The notes under the pieces are model-generated. The model did no database searches and had not been told where the DNA came from. It worked only from the letters and a program-made list of their open reading frames with translations. A program made the translations under genes and the position numbers. From the NCBI RefSeq assembly GCF_001443605.1, contig NZ_CP013118.1:3869001-3933000 (forward strand): a stretch of DNA of 64,000 bases, read 5' to 3'. Shown here one piece after another: positions 33,482 to 41,547 of the stretch. The stretch is from Salinivirga cyanobacteriivorans. GTDB lineage: Bacteria; Bacteroidota; Bacteroidia; Bacteroidales; Salinivirgaceae. Numbering within the stretch: the stretch's first letter is position 1; each line of letters begins with the position of its first letter.

Positions 33482-34945
33482 TTATTTTTTTGGAATTGCT
33501 TTTAATGTTTCTAGAATCCAGGTCCAGAATTTTTGTACTGTTTCAATATTCACTTTCTCATCCGGACTGTGCGGATAGCGAATTGTTGGTCCAAATGATA
33601 TCATATCCCAGTTCGGATAAGCACTACCAAGAATACCGCATTCCAACCCGGCGTGTATAGCTTTTATCTCAGGAATTTTACCATATGTGTTATTGTATGT
33701 ATCCTGCATTACTTTCAGGATTTCTGAATCCATGTTTGGTTTCCATCCCGGGTAAGCTCCTGCCAGTTCAACTTTTGCTCCAGCCAAACGGAAAGTAGCA
33801 CTAATGCGCTCAGCCAACTCTTCTTTGGAACTGTCTACAGAACTGCGCATGAGGCATTGAGCAATAATGGTGTTGTTTTCTGATGTTTTCACTACTGCAA
33901 GGTTGGTTGATGTTTCTACCAAACCCGGCATTGCATCGCTCATGCGAATTACACCATTGGGAACAGCCATTACAGCATCGGTAAGGTTGCGTTGTGTGGT
34001 TTCATCAATAACGAACATCGGTGCCTCTGCTGCGTCAAGTGTAATTGTAACGCCCGGATCAGTGTCTGATAATTCGTTTTTAATGGTTTTTTCCAGTTCA
34101 GCTACGAACTCTTTGAATTTACCCTCTCCGTTTTCGGGTACGGCAATTGTTGCAAAAGCTTCGCGTGGAATTGCATTACGTAAACTACCGCCCTGCACAT
34201 CGGCCAAACGAAGACCAAATTCATTTTGTGCTTTATTGATAAGGCGGAAAAGAATTTTATTGGCATTTCCTCTTTGGAGTGGAATATCAAGTCCTGAGTG
34301 TCCACCTTTGAGTCCTTTTACGGAAATTTTAAATGCTTTATAGTCAATGGGAAGTTTGTCTTCTTTGTACGAAAATGTAACATTGGCATCTTCGCCACCT
34401 GCACAACCAACGTACAATTCTCCTTCGTCTTCAGAGTCCATATTTAAAAGTATGTCGCCTTTCAGGATGCCTGGTTTAAGGGCATTGGCTCCGGTCATAC
34501 CGGCTTCTTCATCTACAGTAAAAAGCGCTTCAACTGGCCCGTGCTCTAAATCGTTTGATGACAATACAGCCATGGCTGCTGCTACACCCATACCATTGTC
34601 TGCTCCGAGGGTAGTACCTTTGGCGGTTACCCAATCACCATCCACAAATGCTTCAATGGGATCAGTTTCAAAGTTATGAGAACTGTCGCTATTGGCTTGC
34701 GGCACCATGTCGAGGTGACCCTGCATCACTACACCTTTGCGATCTTCCATGCCTTTTGTGGCTGGTTTACGAATAATTACATTACCTACTTCGTCCTGTA
34801 TGGTTTCCAGGCCAAGGTCTTCGCCAAACTTTTTAACAAATTCCACTGCTTTTCCCTCTTTTTTTGATGGTCGGGGAATTTGCGTAAGGCTATAAAAATG
34901 CTCCCACAATGCTTTGGGCTCTAAATTTTTAATTTCTTCGCTCAT
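33482..34945 (-). CDS. pepD: Aminoacyl-histidine dipeptidase / cytosolic non-specific dipeptidase (M20C)
   Basis: A 487-residue PepD-type zinc dipeptidase. The metal and catalytic residues are seen: His77 and Asp79 in GHLDMV, Asp116 in GADNG, Glu146/Glu147 in DEEAGM, and Asp170 in NMDSEDEGE; the late GLECG block carries the last ligand region. The length is standard and there is no signal peptide, so it works in the cytoplasm on dipeptides with broad specificity. It lies between the MFS pair and a DPP4-type peptidase on the same strand. That fits a chain: outside cleavage, uptake, then final hydrolysis. Confidence 0.93.
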   Translation of the reverse strand: MSEEIKNLEPKALWEHFYSLTQIPRPSKKEGKAVEFVKKFGEDLGLETIQDEVGNVIIRKPATKGMEDRKGVVMQGHLDMVPQANSDSSHNFETDPIEAFVDGDWVTAKGTTLGADNGMGVAAAMAVLSSNDLEHGPVEALFTVDEEAGMTGANALKPGILKGDILLNMDSEDEGELYVGCAGGEDANVTFSYKEDKLPIDYKAFKISVKGLKGGHSGLDIPLQRGNANKILFRLINKAQNEFGLRLADVQGGSLRNAIPREAFATIAVPENGEGKFKEFVAELEKTIKNELSDTDPGVTITLDAAEAPMFVIDETTQRNLTDAVMAVPNGVIRMSDAMPGLVETSTNLAVVKTSENNTIIAQCLMRSSVDSSKEELAERISATFRLAGAKVELAGAYPGWKPNMDSEILKVMQDTYNNTYGKIPEIKAIHAGLECGILGSAYPNWDMISFGPTIRYPHSPDEKVNIETVQKFWTWILETLKAIPKK

Positions 34946-34991
34946 AATATTTCGATTTTTATGTTGTATTTAAAAGGGTAACAAATTTAAT

Positions 34992-37187
34992 TTACTTTTT
35001 CAGGTGGTCCACAAAATAATTCACCATTTTTGTGAATAAATGGTAGCGTGTATTGCCTCCATATATGCTATGATTGCGATTGGTGTATATGGCCATGTCA
35101 AATTGTTTATTGGCCTGCACCAAAGCTTCTGTCATTTCAAATGTGTTTTGTGGGTGTACGTTATCATCGGCCAACCCATGCACAATAAGCACATCTCCTT
35201 TGAGTTTTTCTACATGATTGATAGGTGAGTTATCATCGTAACCAGAGGGGTTATCCTGTGGTTTGCGCATGAAACGTTCGGTATAGATATTGTCGTAATA
35301 GCGCCAATTCGTTACCGGAGCCACAGCTATACCAGTATTGAAAAAATCGGCTCCCTGGGTCATGCAATTTAATGCCATAAATCCGCCATAACTCCAGCCG
35401 TAAATGCCAATTCGATCTTCATCTGTAAAATCTAATGAACCCAGGTATTTTGCAGCTTCAATTTGGTCAATGGTTTCGTATTTCCCCAGCTCTTTGTATG
35501 TCATCTTACGGAACTCTTCTCCGCGACCGCCGGTGCCTCTGGGGTCAACACACGCTACAACAAATCCCTCACCTGATAATACCTGTTCCCAGCCAACACT
35601 CCAACGATCCAGTACCTGCTGAGAATTGGGGCCGGAATATTGCGTCATGACTACCGGGTATGTTTTACCGGGTTCAAAATTGGCCGGCTTAATTATCCAA
35701 CCATTCAATTCAATACCTTTAGAAGTTGCAAAGGTGAAGAATTCTTTGGTTTGCACTGCATAAGCTTTCAGTTTTTCTTTCAGTTCTCTATTATCCTCCA
35801 GCACGCGCACTACTTTACCTTTTTCATTATTCATGGTCACGTAATTGGGTGTGGTGGCATTGGAGAAATAATTGATGAAATACTGGTATCCTTCGCTGAA
35901 GCTGGCATAGTTGTAACCTTTTTGGTTACTTAGTTGTTTTTTCTTTGTGCCATCATCGCGTATTTTGTAAATAGTGCGGTATATGGCACCTTCTTCAGTA
36001 GAGCTGTAAAAAACCATGTCGCTATCATCATCATAACCATAATAGCTGGTCACATCAAAGTTGCCCTGTGTGACCTGTGTAAGGTACCTGCTTTCAGTGT
36101 TGTATTTGTATATGTGGTTAAATCCATCCTGTTCACTCATAATCAGAAAATGATTTTCATCGATGAACGTGAGGTCTTCATAGGGGGGCTGGTCAATGTA
36201 ATATTTATTGTCTTCGCTGTATACGATCTCAGATGCTCCGCTGTTAGCGTTGGCATAAATAATATCCATGTGGTTTTGAAGACGGTTAAGTCGTACAATG
36301 GCCAGGGTATTTTCTTTTTTCGTCCAGTAGATACGGGGCAGGTATATGTCGGTTTCCTTGCCGGTTTCCATCTCTGTAGTTTTTTCTGTATTCAGATCGT
36401 AAGTGTGAACGGTTACAATTGAGTTGTCTTCTCCTGCTTTGGGGTATTTGTAATCGTATACTTCCGGATATAGTTCATTTGCCTCTATTTCAGGCTTAAG
36501 ACCTTTATATTTTAACAGAGTGAATTTTTTTACCCGGCTTTCATCGAATTTGCAATAGGCAATTTTAGAACCATCGGGGGACCAGTGGAATGCCTGATTA
36601 TATCCGAACTCTTCTTCGTAAACCCAATCGGGTGCACCATTAATGATTTTATTTCTTTCTCCATCTTTTGTAAATTGAAGTATTTCTCCGGAATTCAGGT
36701 TTTTTATGAATAGATTATTGTCGCGGAGGAAAGCCACTTTTGAACCGTCAGGAGAGAGTGTGGCAAGTCTTTCACGCCCGTCTTTGGTGAGTTTTTGTAA
36801 TTGCTTTTGTTTCAAATCGTACACATAAAAATCGGCATAAAAGCTGTGTCGGTAAATTCTTGTACGATTGATATAGAATATGATTTTCGATTCGTTGTCA
36901 GAAAATTTATAGTTTGAGATATATTGTATATCTCCATTTTTCAGGTCCTCAATTTTCATAAGGGTGTCAACAGCTTCGCCTGTTTTGTAGCTGTATTTAA
37001 CCAAAGCGGTACCGCGATTCTCCAGGGTTGTGTAGTGTAATCCATCATCCATGGAATTTACGCCGTATACTGATTGTGCTCTAAATGTACCGTCTTTGTA
37101 GAGGTCGGCAACTGTGACTAGTTTGTTTTGTGTAAAAGCCTGAGCAGCAAGCCCACAAAAAAGGGCCAGAAGGAAGAACTTTTTCAT
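34992..37187 (-). CDS. Dipeptidyl-peptidase IV-like serine peptidase (S9B)
   Basis: A 731-residue protein with signal peptide (MKKFFLLALFCGLAAQAFTQ), so periplasmic or cell-surface. An eight-bladed propeller (about 40-490) precedes an alpha/beta hydrolase domain. Catalytic triad: Ser599 in GWSYGGFM, Asp675 in ADDNVH, His706 in RNHSIYGG. The paired glutamates that fix the free N-terminus in DPP4 are in DWVYEEEFGYNQAF. It would cut X-Pro or similar dipeptides from peptide ends, giving substrate for the transporters and PepD downstream on the same strand. Confidence 0.92.
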   Translation of the reverse strand: MKKFFLLALFCGLAAQAFTQNKLVTVADLYKDGTFRAQSVYGVNSMDDGLHYTTLENRGTALVKYSYKTGEAVDTLMKIEDLKNGDIQYISNYKFSDNESKIIFYINRTRIYRHSFYADFYVYDLKQKQLQKLTKDGRERLATLSPDGSKVAFLRDNNLFIKNLNSGEILQFTKDGERNKIINGAPDWVYEEEFGYNQAFHWSPDGSKIAYCKFDESRVKKFTLLKYKGLKPEIEANELYPEVYDYKYPKAGEDNSIVTVHTYDLNTEKTTEMETGKETDIYLPRIYWTKKENTLAIVRLNRLQNHMDIIYANANSGASEIVYSEDNKYYIDQPPYEDLTFIDENHFLIMSEQDGFNHIYKYNTESRYLTQVTQGNFDVTSYYGYDDDSDMVFYSSTEEGAIYRTIYKIRDDGTKKKQLSNQKGYNYASFSEGYQYFINYFSNATTPNYVTMNNEKGKVVRVLEDNRELKEKLKAYAVQTKEFFTFATSKGIELNGWIIKPANFEPGKTYPVVMTQYSGPNSQQVLDRWSVGWEQVLSGEGFVVACVDPRGTGGRGEEFRKMTYKELGKYETIDQIEAAKYLGSLDFTDEDRIGIYGWSYGGFMALNCMTQGADFFNTGIAVAPVTNWRYYDNIYTERFMRKPQDNPSGYDDNSPINHVEKLKGDVLIVHGLADDNVHPQNTFEMTEALVQANKQFDMAIYTNRNHSIYGGNTRYHLFTKMVNYFVDHLKK

Positions 37188-37291
37188 TTTTTATTACTTT
37201 TTGGGTTAGCAGTCCAAAGATCGTATTTTTTACGGATTGATCAATTTTTTCATCCTTGAAAAAGTTTTTTTAAATTTTTTTCGAAAAAAGT

Positions 37292-37321
37292 TTGGGAAGT
37301 AAAAAAAAGCGTCTACTTTTG
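37292..37321 (+). promoter_or_regulatory. Promoter of the tRNA cluster
   Basis: TTG (37292-37294), 19 bases, then TACTTTTG (37314-37321), which fits the Bacteroidota TTG-N19-TAnnTTTG consensus. It is about 100 bases before the first tRNA-like copy and points toward it. Confidence 0.75.
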
Positions 37322-37417
37322 CAACCGCCAATCACAAAAAAGACGGTTGGTGAAGTTCAAAAGAAGAAAATAGCATAGCATTTCAAAAACAATTGAACGA
37401 AGTTATTTAAAATATTA

Positions 37418-37484
37418 GGGCGATTAGCTCAGTTGGTTCAGAAGCATCCCGATTCACATCGGGAGGGTCGGGGGTTCGCCTCCC
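37418..37484 (+). pseudogene. Truncated tRNA-like copy 1
   Basis: It starts like the intact tRNA-Val (GGGCGATTAGCTCAGTTGG) but has an extra A in the D-arm (AGAAGC), a different anticodon stem (TCCCGA / TCGGGA closing a 6-base loop TTCACA) and a T-arm with TTCGCCT. It then stops: the 3' acceptor strand and CCA are missing, replaced by AAAAGAATGAACG. It cannot form a cloverleaf with an acceptor stem. Confidence 0.65.
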
Positions 37485-37515
37485 AAAAGAATGAACGAAG
37501 TTATTTAGAATATTA

Positions 37516-37583
37516 GGGCGATTAGCTCAGTTGGTTCAGAAGCATCCCGATTCACATCGGGAGGGTCGGGGGTTCGCCTCCCA
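37516..37583 (+). pseudogene. Truncated tRNA-like copy 2
   Basis: Same body as copy 1, base for base, repeated at a period of 98 bases together with the linker GAACGAAG(T/C)TATTTA and TATTAGGGCG. The exact identity of copies 1 and 2 points to a recent tandem duplication. Confidence 0.65.
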
Positions 37584-37614
37584 AAAAGAATGAACGAAGC
37601 TATTTAAAATATTA

Positions 37615-37692
37615 GGGCGATTAGCTCAGTTGGTTCAGAGCACTTGGTTTACACCCAAGGGGTCGGGGGTTCGACTCCCTCATCGCCCACCA
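37615..37692 (+). tRNA. tRNA-Val (anticodon TAC)
   Basis: Complete cloverleaf: acceptor GGGCGAT / ATCGCCC, D-arm AGCTCAGTTGGTTCAGAGC, anticodon stem CTTGG-TTTACAC-CCAAG with anticodon TAC, T-arm GGGGG-TTCGACT-CCCTC, encoded CCA. It lies at a period of 99 bases after the second truncated copy and shares the same linker. Confidence 0.95.
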
Positions 37693-37699
37693 CATAAAA

Positions 37700-37727
37700 G
37701 GCTGGAAATTAGTTTCCGGCCTTTTTT
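37700..37727 (+). terminator. Terminator after tRNA-Val
   Basis: Stem GGCTGGAAA / TTTCCGGCC with a short loop (one G-T pair), followed by six T, eight bases past the CCA. Confidence 0.8.
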
Positions 37728-37745
37728 GATTAAAGACTGATTGTC

Positions 37746-37997
37746 ATGGCATATGTTTATATTATTTATTCACAGGTACTTGACAAATATTATGTTGGTC
37801 ATACTACAAGCCTCCCCGGAGAAAGATTAAAGAAACACCTTCAAAAGCACAAAGGATTTACTTCAACAGCTAAAGACTGGGAAATCGTTTATACCGAATC
37901 ATTTCCAGATAAATTAGAGGCTTTTGCAAGGGAACGACAAATTAAGGGATGGAAATCAAAAGTAAAGATTCGTGAATTGATAGAGAAGGGGGCTTAG
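37746..37997 (+). CDS. GIY-YIG endonuclease-domain protein, tRNA-associated
   Basis: An 83-residue single-domain protein: AYVYIIYSQVLDKYYVGHTTSLPGERLKKHLQKH has the GIY-like YVYII, the YIG-like YYVGHT and the basic residue region; WEIVYTESFPDKLEAFARERQIKGWKSKVKIRELI holds the catalytic Glu and the usual tail. Such small UvrC/URI-type proteins often sit beside tRNA or rRNA genes in Bacteroidota. Here the gene lies between tRNA-Val and a tRNA 5' fragment, and its last codons (AAG GGG GCT TAG) are read from that fragment. Role unknown; it may act in tRNA-gene-linked mobility or repair. Confidence 0.85.
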   Translation: MAYVYIIYSQVLDKYYVGHTTSLPGERLKKHLQKHKGFTSTAKDWEIVYTESFPDKLEAFARERQIKGWKSKVKIRELIEKGA

Positions 37998-38005
37998 CTC
38001 AGTTG
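37988..38005 (+). pseudogene. 5' fragment of a tRNA gene
   Basis: GGGGGCTTAGCTCAGTTG has the acceptor 5' strand, bases T8/A9-like and D-arm start of a tRNA, most like tRNA-Ala, then breaks off into CCTCCG. It supplies the stop codon of the GIY-YIG gene. Confidence 0.55.
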
Positions 38006-38132
38006 CCTCCGATTTTAAGAAATGCTATGGTCTTCATTTGAATTTAGCGTCCACGAAATAATACAATATTTTAGCTGTGGGGCAGTTTTATCGGTTTTTA
38101 GTGATAAAAACATGCTGTGTATTGATAAAAAT

Positions 38133-38161
38133 AAAAGCACCGACATCGTGCCGGTGCTTTT
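38133..38161. terminator. Bidirectional terminator
   Basis: Stem AAAAGCACCG / CGGTGCTTTT with a 9-base loop; it follows the - strand gene 38188-39069 and would also stop + strand reading from the tRNA/GIY-YIG region. Confidence 0.8.
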
Positions 38162-38187
38162 GGGGTAGCTGTTTTGATTACCTGTCC

Positions 38188-39069
38188 CTAAAAGTGGAAC
38201 ATAATGTATAAAGAAGCTGTCGGGTTATTAAAACCGTAATTAAAGTTTGCATTTCCCGGAGAATCTAAAGTTGTAATTTCCTCTGCTTCATTTCCGTTCC
38301 ATGTTTCAATTATACTCGTTTCCTGGGTGTTTTCAGTATAGTTTATTTGCCAGCCAACTTCGCTGCCAAGGCATATGTTGGGCATAATAAAATATTCAAC
38401 ACCAAGGTATGCACCTAATCCGACTCCAAAATAGGTTCCGTCGTTATTTTCCACTAATCGGTCAGCACCAAGATCATTAGTACCAAAGTTATATACAGTT
38501 GGATCCTGGTTAAGTTCAGAGTAGTTGTTACCATAAGTATACATGGTTTTATCTGCTCCAAACATTAAATTTATTTCACCTGCAAAGAATCCTCTTAAAC
38601 GGCCTTTACCACGGCGTTTCTCGATTCCGGCACCAATCATATAGTCATGGCTTACTGTTTGCATCACATCTACAACCCGATCATTGCTGTTTGGGTCGTT
38701 GAAAATTGCTGCATCGTCAACAACATATTGTTTGTTTTGAAAGTTATTGCTCATTATCATCACCCTGCCGCGTACTGCTAAATCCTGATTGAGGAAATAT
38801 TTTGCAAATAGTGTGTTAGGAGTGGCAAGGAAGTTTCCATTGTAGGAATTATTTACTGAATTATTCGCAAAATTTCCGAGATAATTCAGAAAAGGAACCA
38901 TGTCAATACCAACCGCCAGGTCACCGGCTTCTGGTAAAATATTCTGCCCGTTTTTATTTACTACCTTTTCCTGGGGTTTATTTACAGGTGCTGTTTCTGT
39001 TACTTCTTCCTGGGCAAAAGCAGATGAAATAAAGACTATTAACGTTAGTAATATGATTATTTTTTTCAT
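38188..39069 (-). CDS. Outer-membrane beta-barrel protein
   Basis: 293 residues with a signal peptide (MKKIIILLTLIVFISSAFAQ), an acidic/proline linker (EEVTETAPVNKPQEKVVNKNGQ) and then strand-turn repeats: DLAVGIDMVPFLNYLGNFANN, NTLFAKYFLNQDLAVRGRVMIM, VSHDYMIGAGIEKRRGKGRLRGFFAGEINLMFG, TYFGVGLGAYLGVEYFIMPNICLGSEVGWQINY. The C-terminus ends in a strand with final Phe (SLYIMFHF), the typical barrel end recognised by the Bam machine. Size suits a 10-12 strand barrel of the OmpW/porin-like type. No further function can be read. Confidence 0.75.
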   Translation of the reverse strand: MKKIIILLTLIVFISSAFAQEEVTETAPVNKPQEKVVNKNGQNILPEAGDLAVGIDMVPFLNYLGNFANNSVNNSYNGNFLATPNTLFAKYFLNQDLAVRGRVMIMSNNFQNKQYVVDDAAIFNDPNSNDRVVDVMQTVSHDYMIGAGIEKRRGKGRLRGFFAGEINLMFGADKTMYTYGNNYSELNQDPTVYNFGTNDLGADRLVENNDGTYFGVGLGAYLGVEYFIMPNICLGSEVGWQINYTENTQETSIIETWNGNEAEEITTLDSPGNANFNYGFNNPTASLYIMFHF

Positions 39070-39174
39070 TCTGATTAAGTTTAATTTTTTATGCTCACAT
39101 TGTATTGCATAAATGGTTATTTAGAGATGGAATTTATGCTTGTGTTATACTTTTACCGGTATATTTTTCAAGTG

Positions 39175-39687
39175 TTAAAATGATTGAGCACCATACTGAA
39201 CCTTCTCGTTATAGCTGTGTCCTGCAACATATATGTTGACCAGGTCAGGAGCAGTATATTTTTTTGTTTCGGGATCGCCATATACCCACATATCGAGATC
39301 TCCGTCGTATTCAATGACCTTTTGGTCATAAATAAATTCATCAAATGAGATTGTTACATTTGTTCCCAATTCAGTTACAGGAATATCGTATGTAAACATT
39401 CCACTGCCGTCTATTTCAGTTTCATATACAGTTACGCCCTGAGCACCAGTGTTGTACTCACTGTTTTGAATTGTAATGAATACTTTTGTTCCTGCAGGAG
39501 CAGGCTCAAGTGTGGTGTTTGCGGTATCGTTCATTAAATCAAGCTGAGCTTCTACATGACAAGTGATGGAAGCTGTTTGGTTTTTGTCTAATGTTACCGT
39601 TGTAGCTTCCTCTTCTGTACATCCTGAGATAAATGTAAATGCCAGTGCTATACTCAGGATAACTAATGTAAGTAGTTTGTTTTTCAT
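39175..39687 (-). CDS. Putative lipoprotein, beta-rich
   Basis: 170 residues with a lipoprotein signal (MKNKLLTLVILSIALAFTFISGC, cysteine 23). The mature part reads like a single beta-sandwich (SITCHVEAQLDLMNDTANTTLEPAPAGTKVFITIQN, VTVYETEIDGSGMFTYDIPVTELGTNVTISFDEF), similar to carboxypeptidase-regulatory or transthyretin-type folds. It lies just upstream, in its reading direction, of the outer-membrane barrel gene, 105 bases apart, so the two may be cotranscribed. I do not recognise a family. Confidence 0.65.
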   Translation of the reverse strand: MKNKLLTLVILSIALAFTFISGCTEEEATTVTLDKNQTASITCHVEAQLDLMNDTANTTLEPAPAGTKVFITIQNSEYNTGAQGVTVYETEIDGSGMFTYDIPVTELGTNVTISFDEFIYDQKVIEYDGDLDMWVYGDPETKKYTAPDLVNIYVAGHSYNEKVQYGAQSF

Positions 39688-39964
39688 AACTTTTAATTTT
39701 AATTATTAATGACAGCTGCAAAACTATATTTATCAAACAAACTTATGCAAACGTTTGCACTGTTTAACATTTTAAAAACAATTGTATAATGGTTAAGAAA
39801 CTAATTTTTAGTCGATAACACTGAAAGTAGCTGGTAGCAAGTATATTTTGTAATTTGTTTAATAAAATGTTAATTTTTTTATTGTTCAGCTTTTATTTCT
39901 GTTCATTATTTTGTATTTTGGGTTGATTTTGAGGGAAAAACATTCACTATTTAAATTTATACTT

Positions 39965-40294
39965 ATGAGAAAACTAGTTTATTATTTTACACTAATTATT
40001 GCAGCTATTTCATTTAGCTGTTCAAGTGGTCCTGAAGTTTCACCAGAGATGCAGGGATTCATGGATGAGATATCCGCAACAGGATCAATGATTGATGCTG
40101 CTGAAAAATATGGTTATAACGCCCAGGAAATGCCTCTGGATTTATATGAATTAAAGGAACCTACTGTGAAAAAGGTTACAAAGGAAGGTGAAAAGGTTGA
40201 ATACCTTGTAAATATTAAACATGGCTTAATTGATAGCGATGTTATAGTGGTATGGAAAGACAAAGTGATTGTCAATATTAAAGAGCCGCAATAG
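39965..40294 (+). CDS. Putative small lipoprotein
   Basis: About 109 residues from ATG 39965 (a longer frame from 39911 would destroy the signal peptide). MRKLVYYFTLIIAAISFSC is a lipoprotein signal with lipobox cysteine 19. The mature part is short: a helix (MQGFMDEISATGSMIDAAEKYG) and a small beta region (EPTVKKVTKEGEKVEYLVNIKHGLIDSDVIVVWKDKVIVNI). It is transcribed alone between two terminators. I do not recognise it. Confidence 0.7.
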   Translation: MRKLVYYFTLIIAAISFSCSSGPEVSPEMQGFMDEISATGSMIDAAEKYGYNAQEMPLDLYELKEPTVKKVTKEGEKVEYLVNIKHGLIDSDVIVVWKDKVIVNIKEPQ

Positions 40295-40317
40295 GGTTGG
40301 GTTAAAAACTTAACGAA

Positions 40318-40350
40318 ATGCCTCTTTGAAGTTATGCAAAGGGGCATTTT
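40318..40350. terminator. Bidirectional terminator between convergent genes
   Basis: Stem ATGCCTCTTTG / CAAAGGGGCAT with an 8-base loop and T6; one G-T pair. It ends right at the stop of the - strand PagL-type gene. Confidence 0.8.
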
Positions 40351-41450
40351 TTATAAAGTGATTCCGGTGTTGATCATCATTAGTTCGGCAACATGACGGT
40401 GGGCCTTTAAACCTACTCCTAAAAACCATTTTTTTCCAAAATTATATGTTAATCTATAGTGCTGATAAACAGGATCCATTGCTTTGTATGGGCTGTAAAT
40501 GTACCACCCAAAATCATTTACAAAAGATAGTTTTCCAAAATTTGCAGTATGACCGGTTATGATGGCTAAACGTTGGAAATCTTTATCGATTTGGTTGCGA
40601 TTTAATAGGTTCCGTATATAGGTGTCTGCTATATATTCAATTCCCAGGTTTAAATAGCTGAATTTAGGGATGAAATATCCCATAGTGAGATTACATCCAT
40701 AGATTGGGCAATTATCCCGTTCGAAATTATTCGTTTTGTTTGCAACTTTCATACTATAGAAACAGGTTGCGCCGTATTGCCAACGTTTTTTATTATTGAA
40801 TAAGTTTGGATCTGTTTTGTATCCGGGGATATCGGGCTCATGAATGTAGTAATTAAATCCACTATTTACTGTAATAAAATTCATTCCTTTATTAGGTTGT
40901 TTTAACCCCCCATTCGATATATGATTATAGCTCAGTGAGCTGTGCAATTGCAACTTTGGGGTGATATCGTACCTAAGCGACAAGTGTAATTGAAGAAAAA
41001 AGCTGAGCTTTGTGCTGAAAAATACGTTTTGCGGATTATTCTTTTCTTCATGAGTTTTTGTTACATAAGAAAATCCTGCTCCACCTCTTGGTATAAAATG
41101 TAATTTGCCATCGGAATTACTATAAGGAGCTGCAAATAAAATGGATTTATACTCTGCCCCAATACGTCGGGGTCGCCGTGATCATAAACTGCTATTCCTG
41201 CTCCAATGTATGGATAGCAAAAGCATTGCAACCACTTATTTTTTGAGGTATGTAGTTTACCAATTGTCAGTGTCAGCCCATTTATGCGTTTCTGTCCTAT
41301 AGCTGGCAATTCATCGCTATGACGTAATATACCACCGTAACTATATTCAACACCATAGTATCTGTAGCCATCGTTTTGCGCAGTGCCGGGTAATGACCGC
41401 AAGAGTATAAAAAAAGCAAAAAACAAATATTTAGTTGCGGTTTTATACAT
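40351..41450 (-). pseudogene. Acyloxyacyl hydrolase / PagL-like lipid A deacylase gene, frameshifted
   Basis: The N-terminal part (ATG 41450) has a signal peptide ending PGTAQ and barrel strands (RYYGVEYSYGGILRHSDELPAIGQ, CFCYPYIGAGIAVYDHGDPDVLG). It breaks at a G4 run (41157-41160 on the + strand as CCCC). One more G restores the frame to AEYKSILFAAPYSNSDGKLHFIPRGGAGFSYVTK and on into the C-terminal part, which has LSYNHISNGGLKQPNKGMN, the conserved His-x-Ser-Asn region of PagL. The full product would remove or trim lipid A acyl chains in the outer membrane. The gene is intact apart from a single-base loss, so either a recent mutation or a sequencing error. Confidence 0.8.
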
Positions 41451-41502
41451 CAAAAGGATTATTTCTATTATGAATTTCCATATCACAATAAAAGTAATAA
41501 AA

Positions 41503-41529
41503 AAGGCTATCCGATTATCGGATAGCCTT
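41503..41529. terminator. Terminator of the T9SS cargo gene
   Basis: Perfect stem AAGGCTATCCGAT / ATCGGATAGCCTT with almost no loop and A/T-rich flanks; it follows the stop of the 41548-42822 gene. Confidence 0.8.
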
Positions 41530-41547
41530 CAGTGGTAAAGAAAAAAA

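Noticed and set aside
33867-34679. Two long + strand frames opposite the dipeptidase gene
   Set aside because: They mirror the codons of pepD on the other strand, lack plausible starts and show low-complexity Ser/Pro composition.
35640-36422. + strand frames opposite the DPP4 gene
   Set aside because: Antisense shadows of a gene whose catalytic triad and propeller are clear on the - strand.
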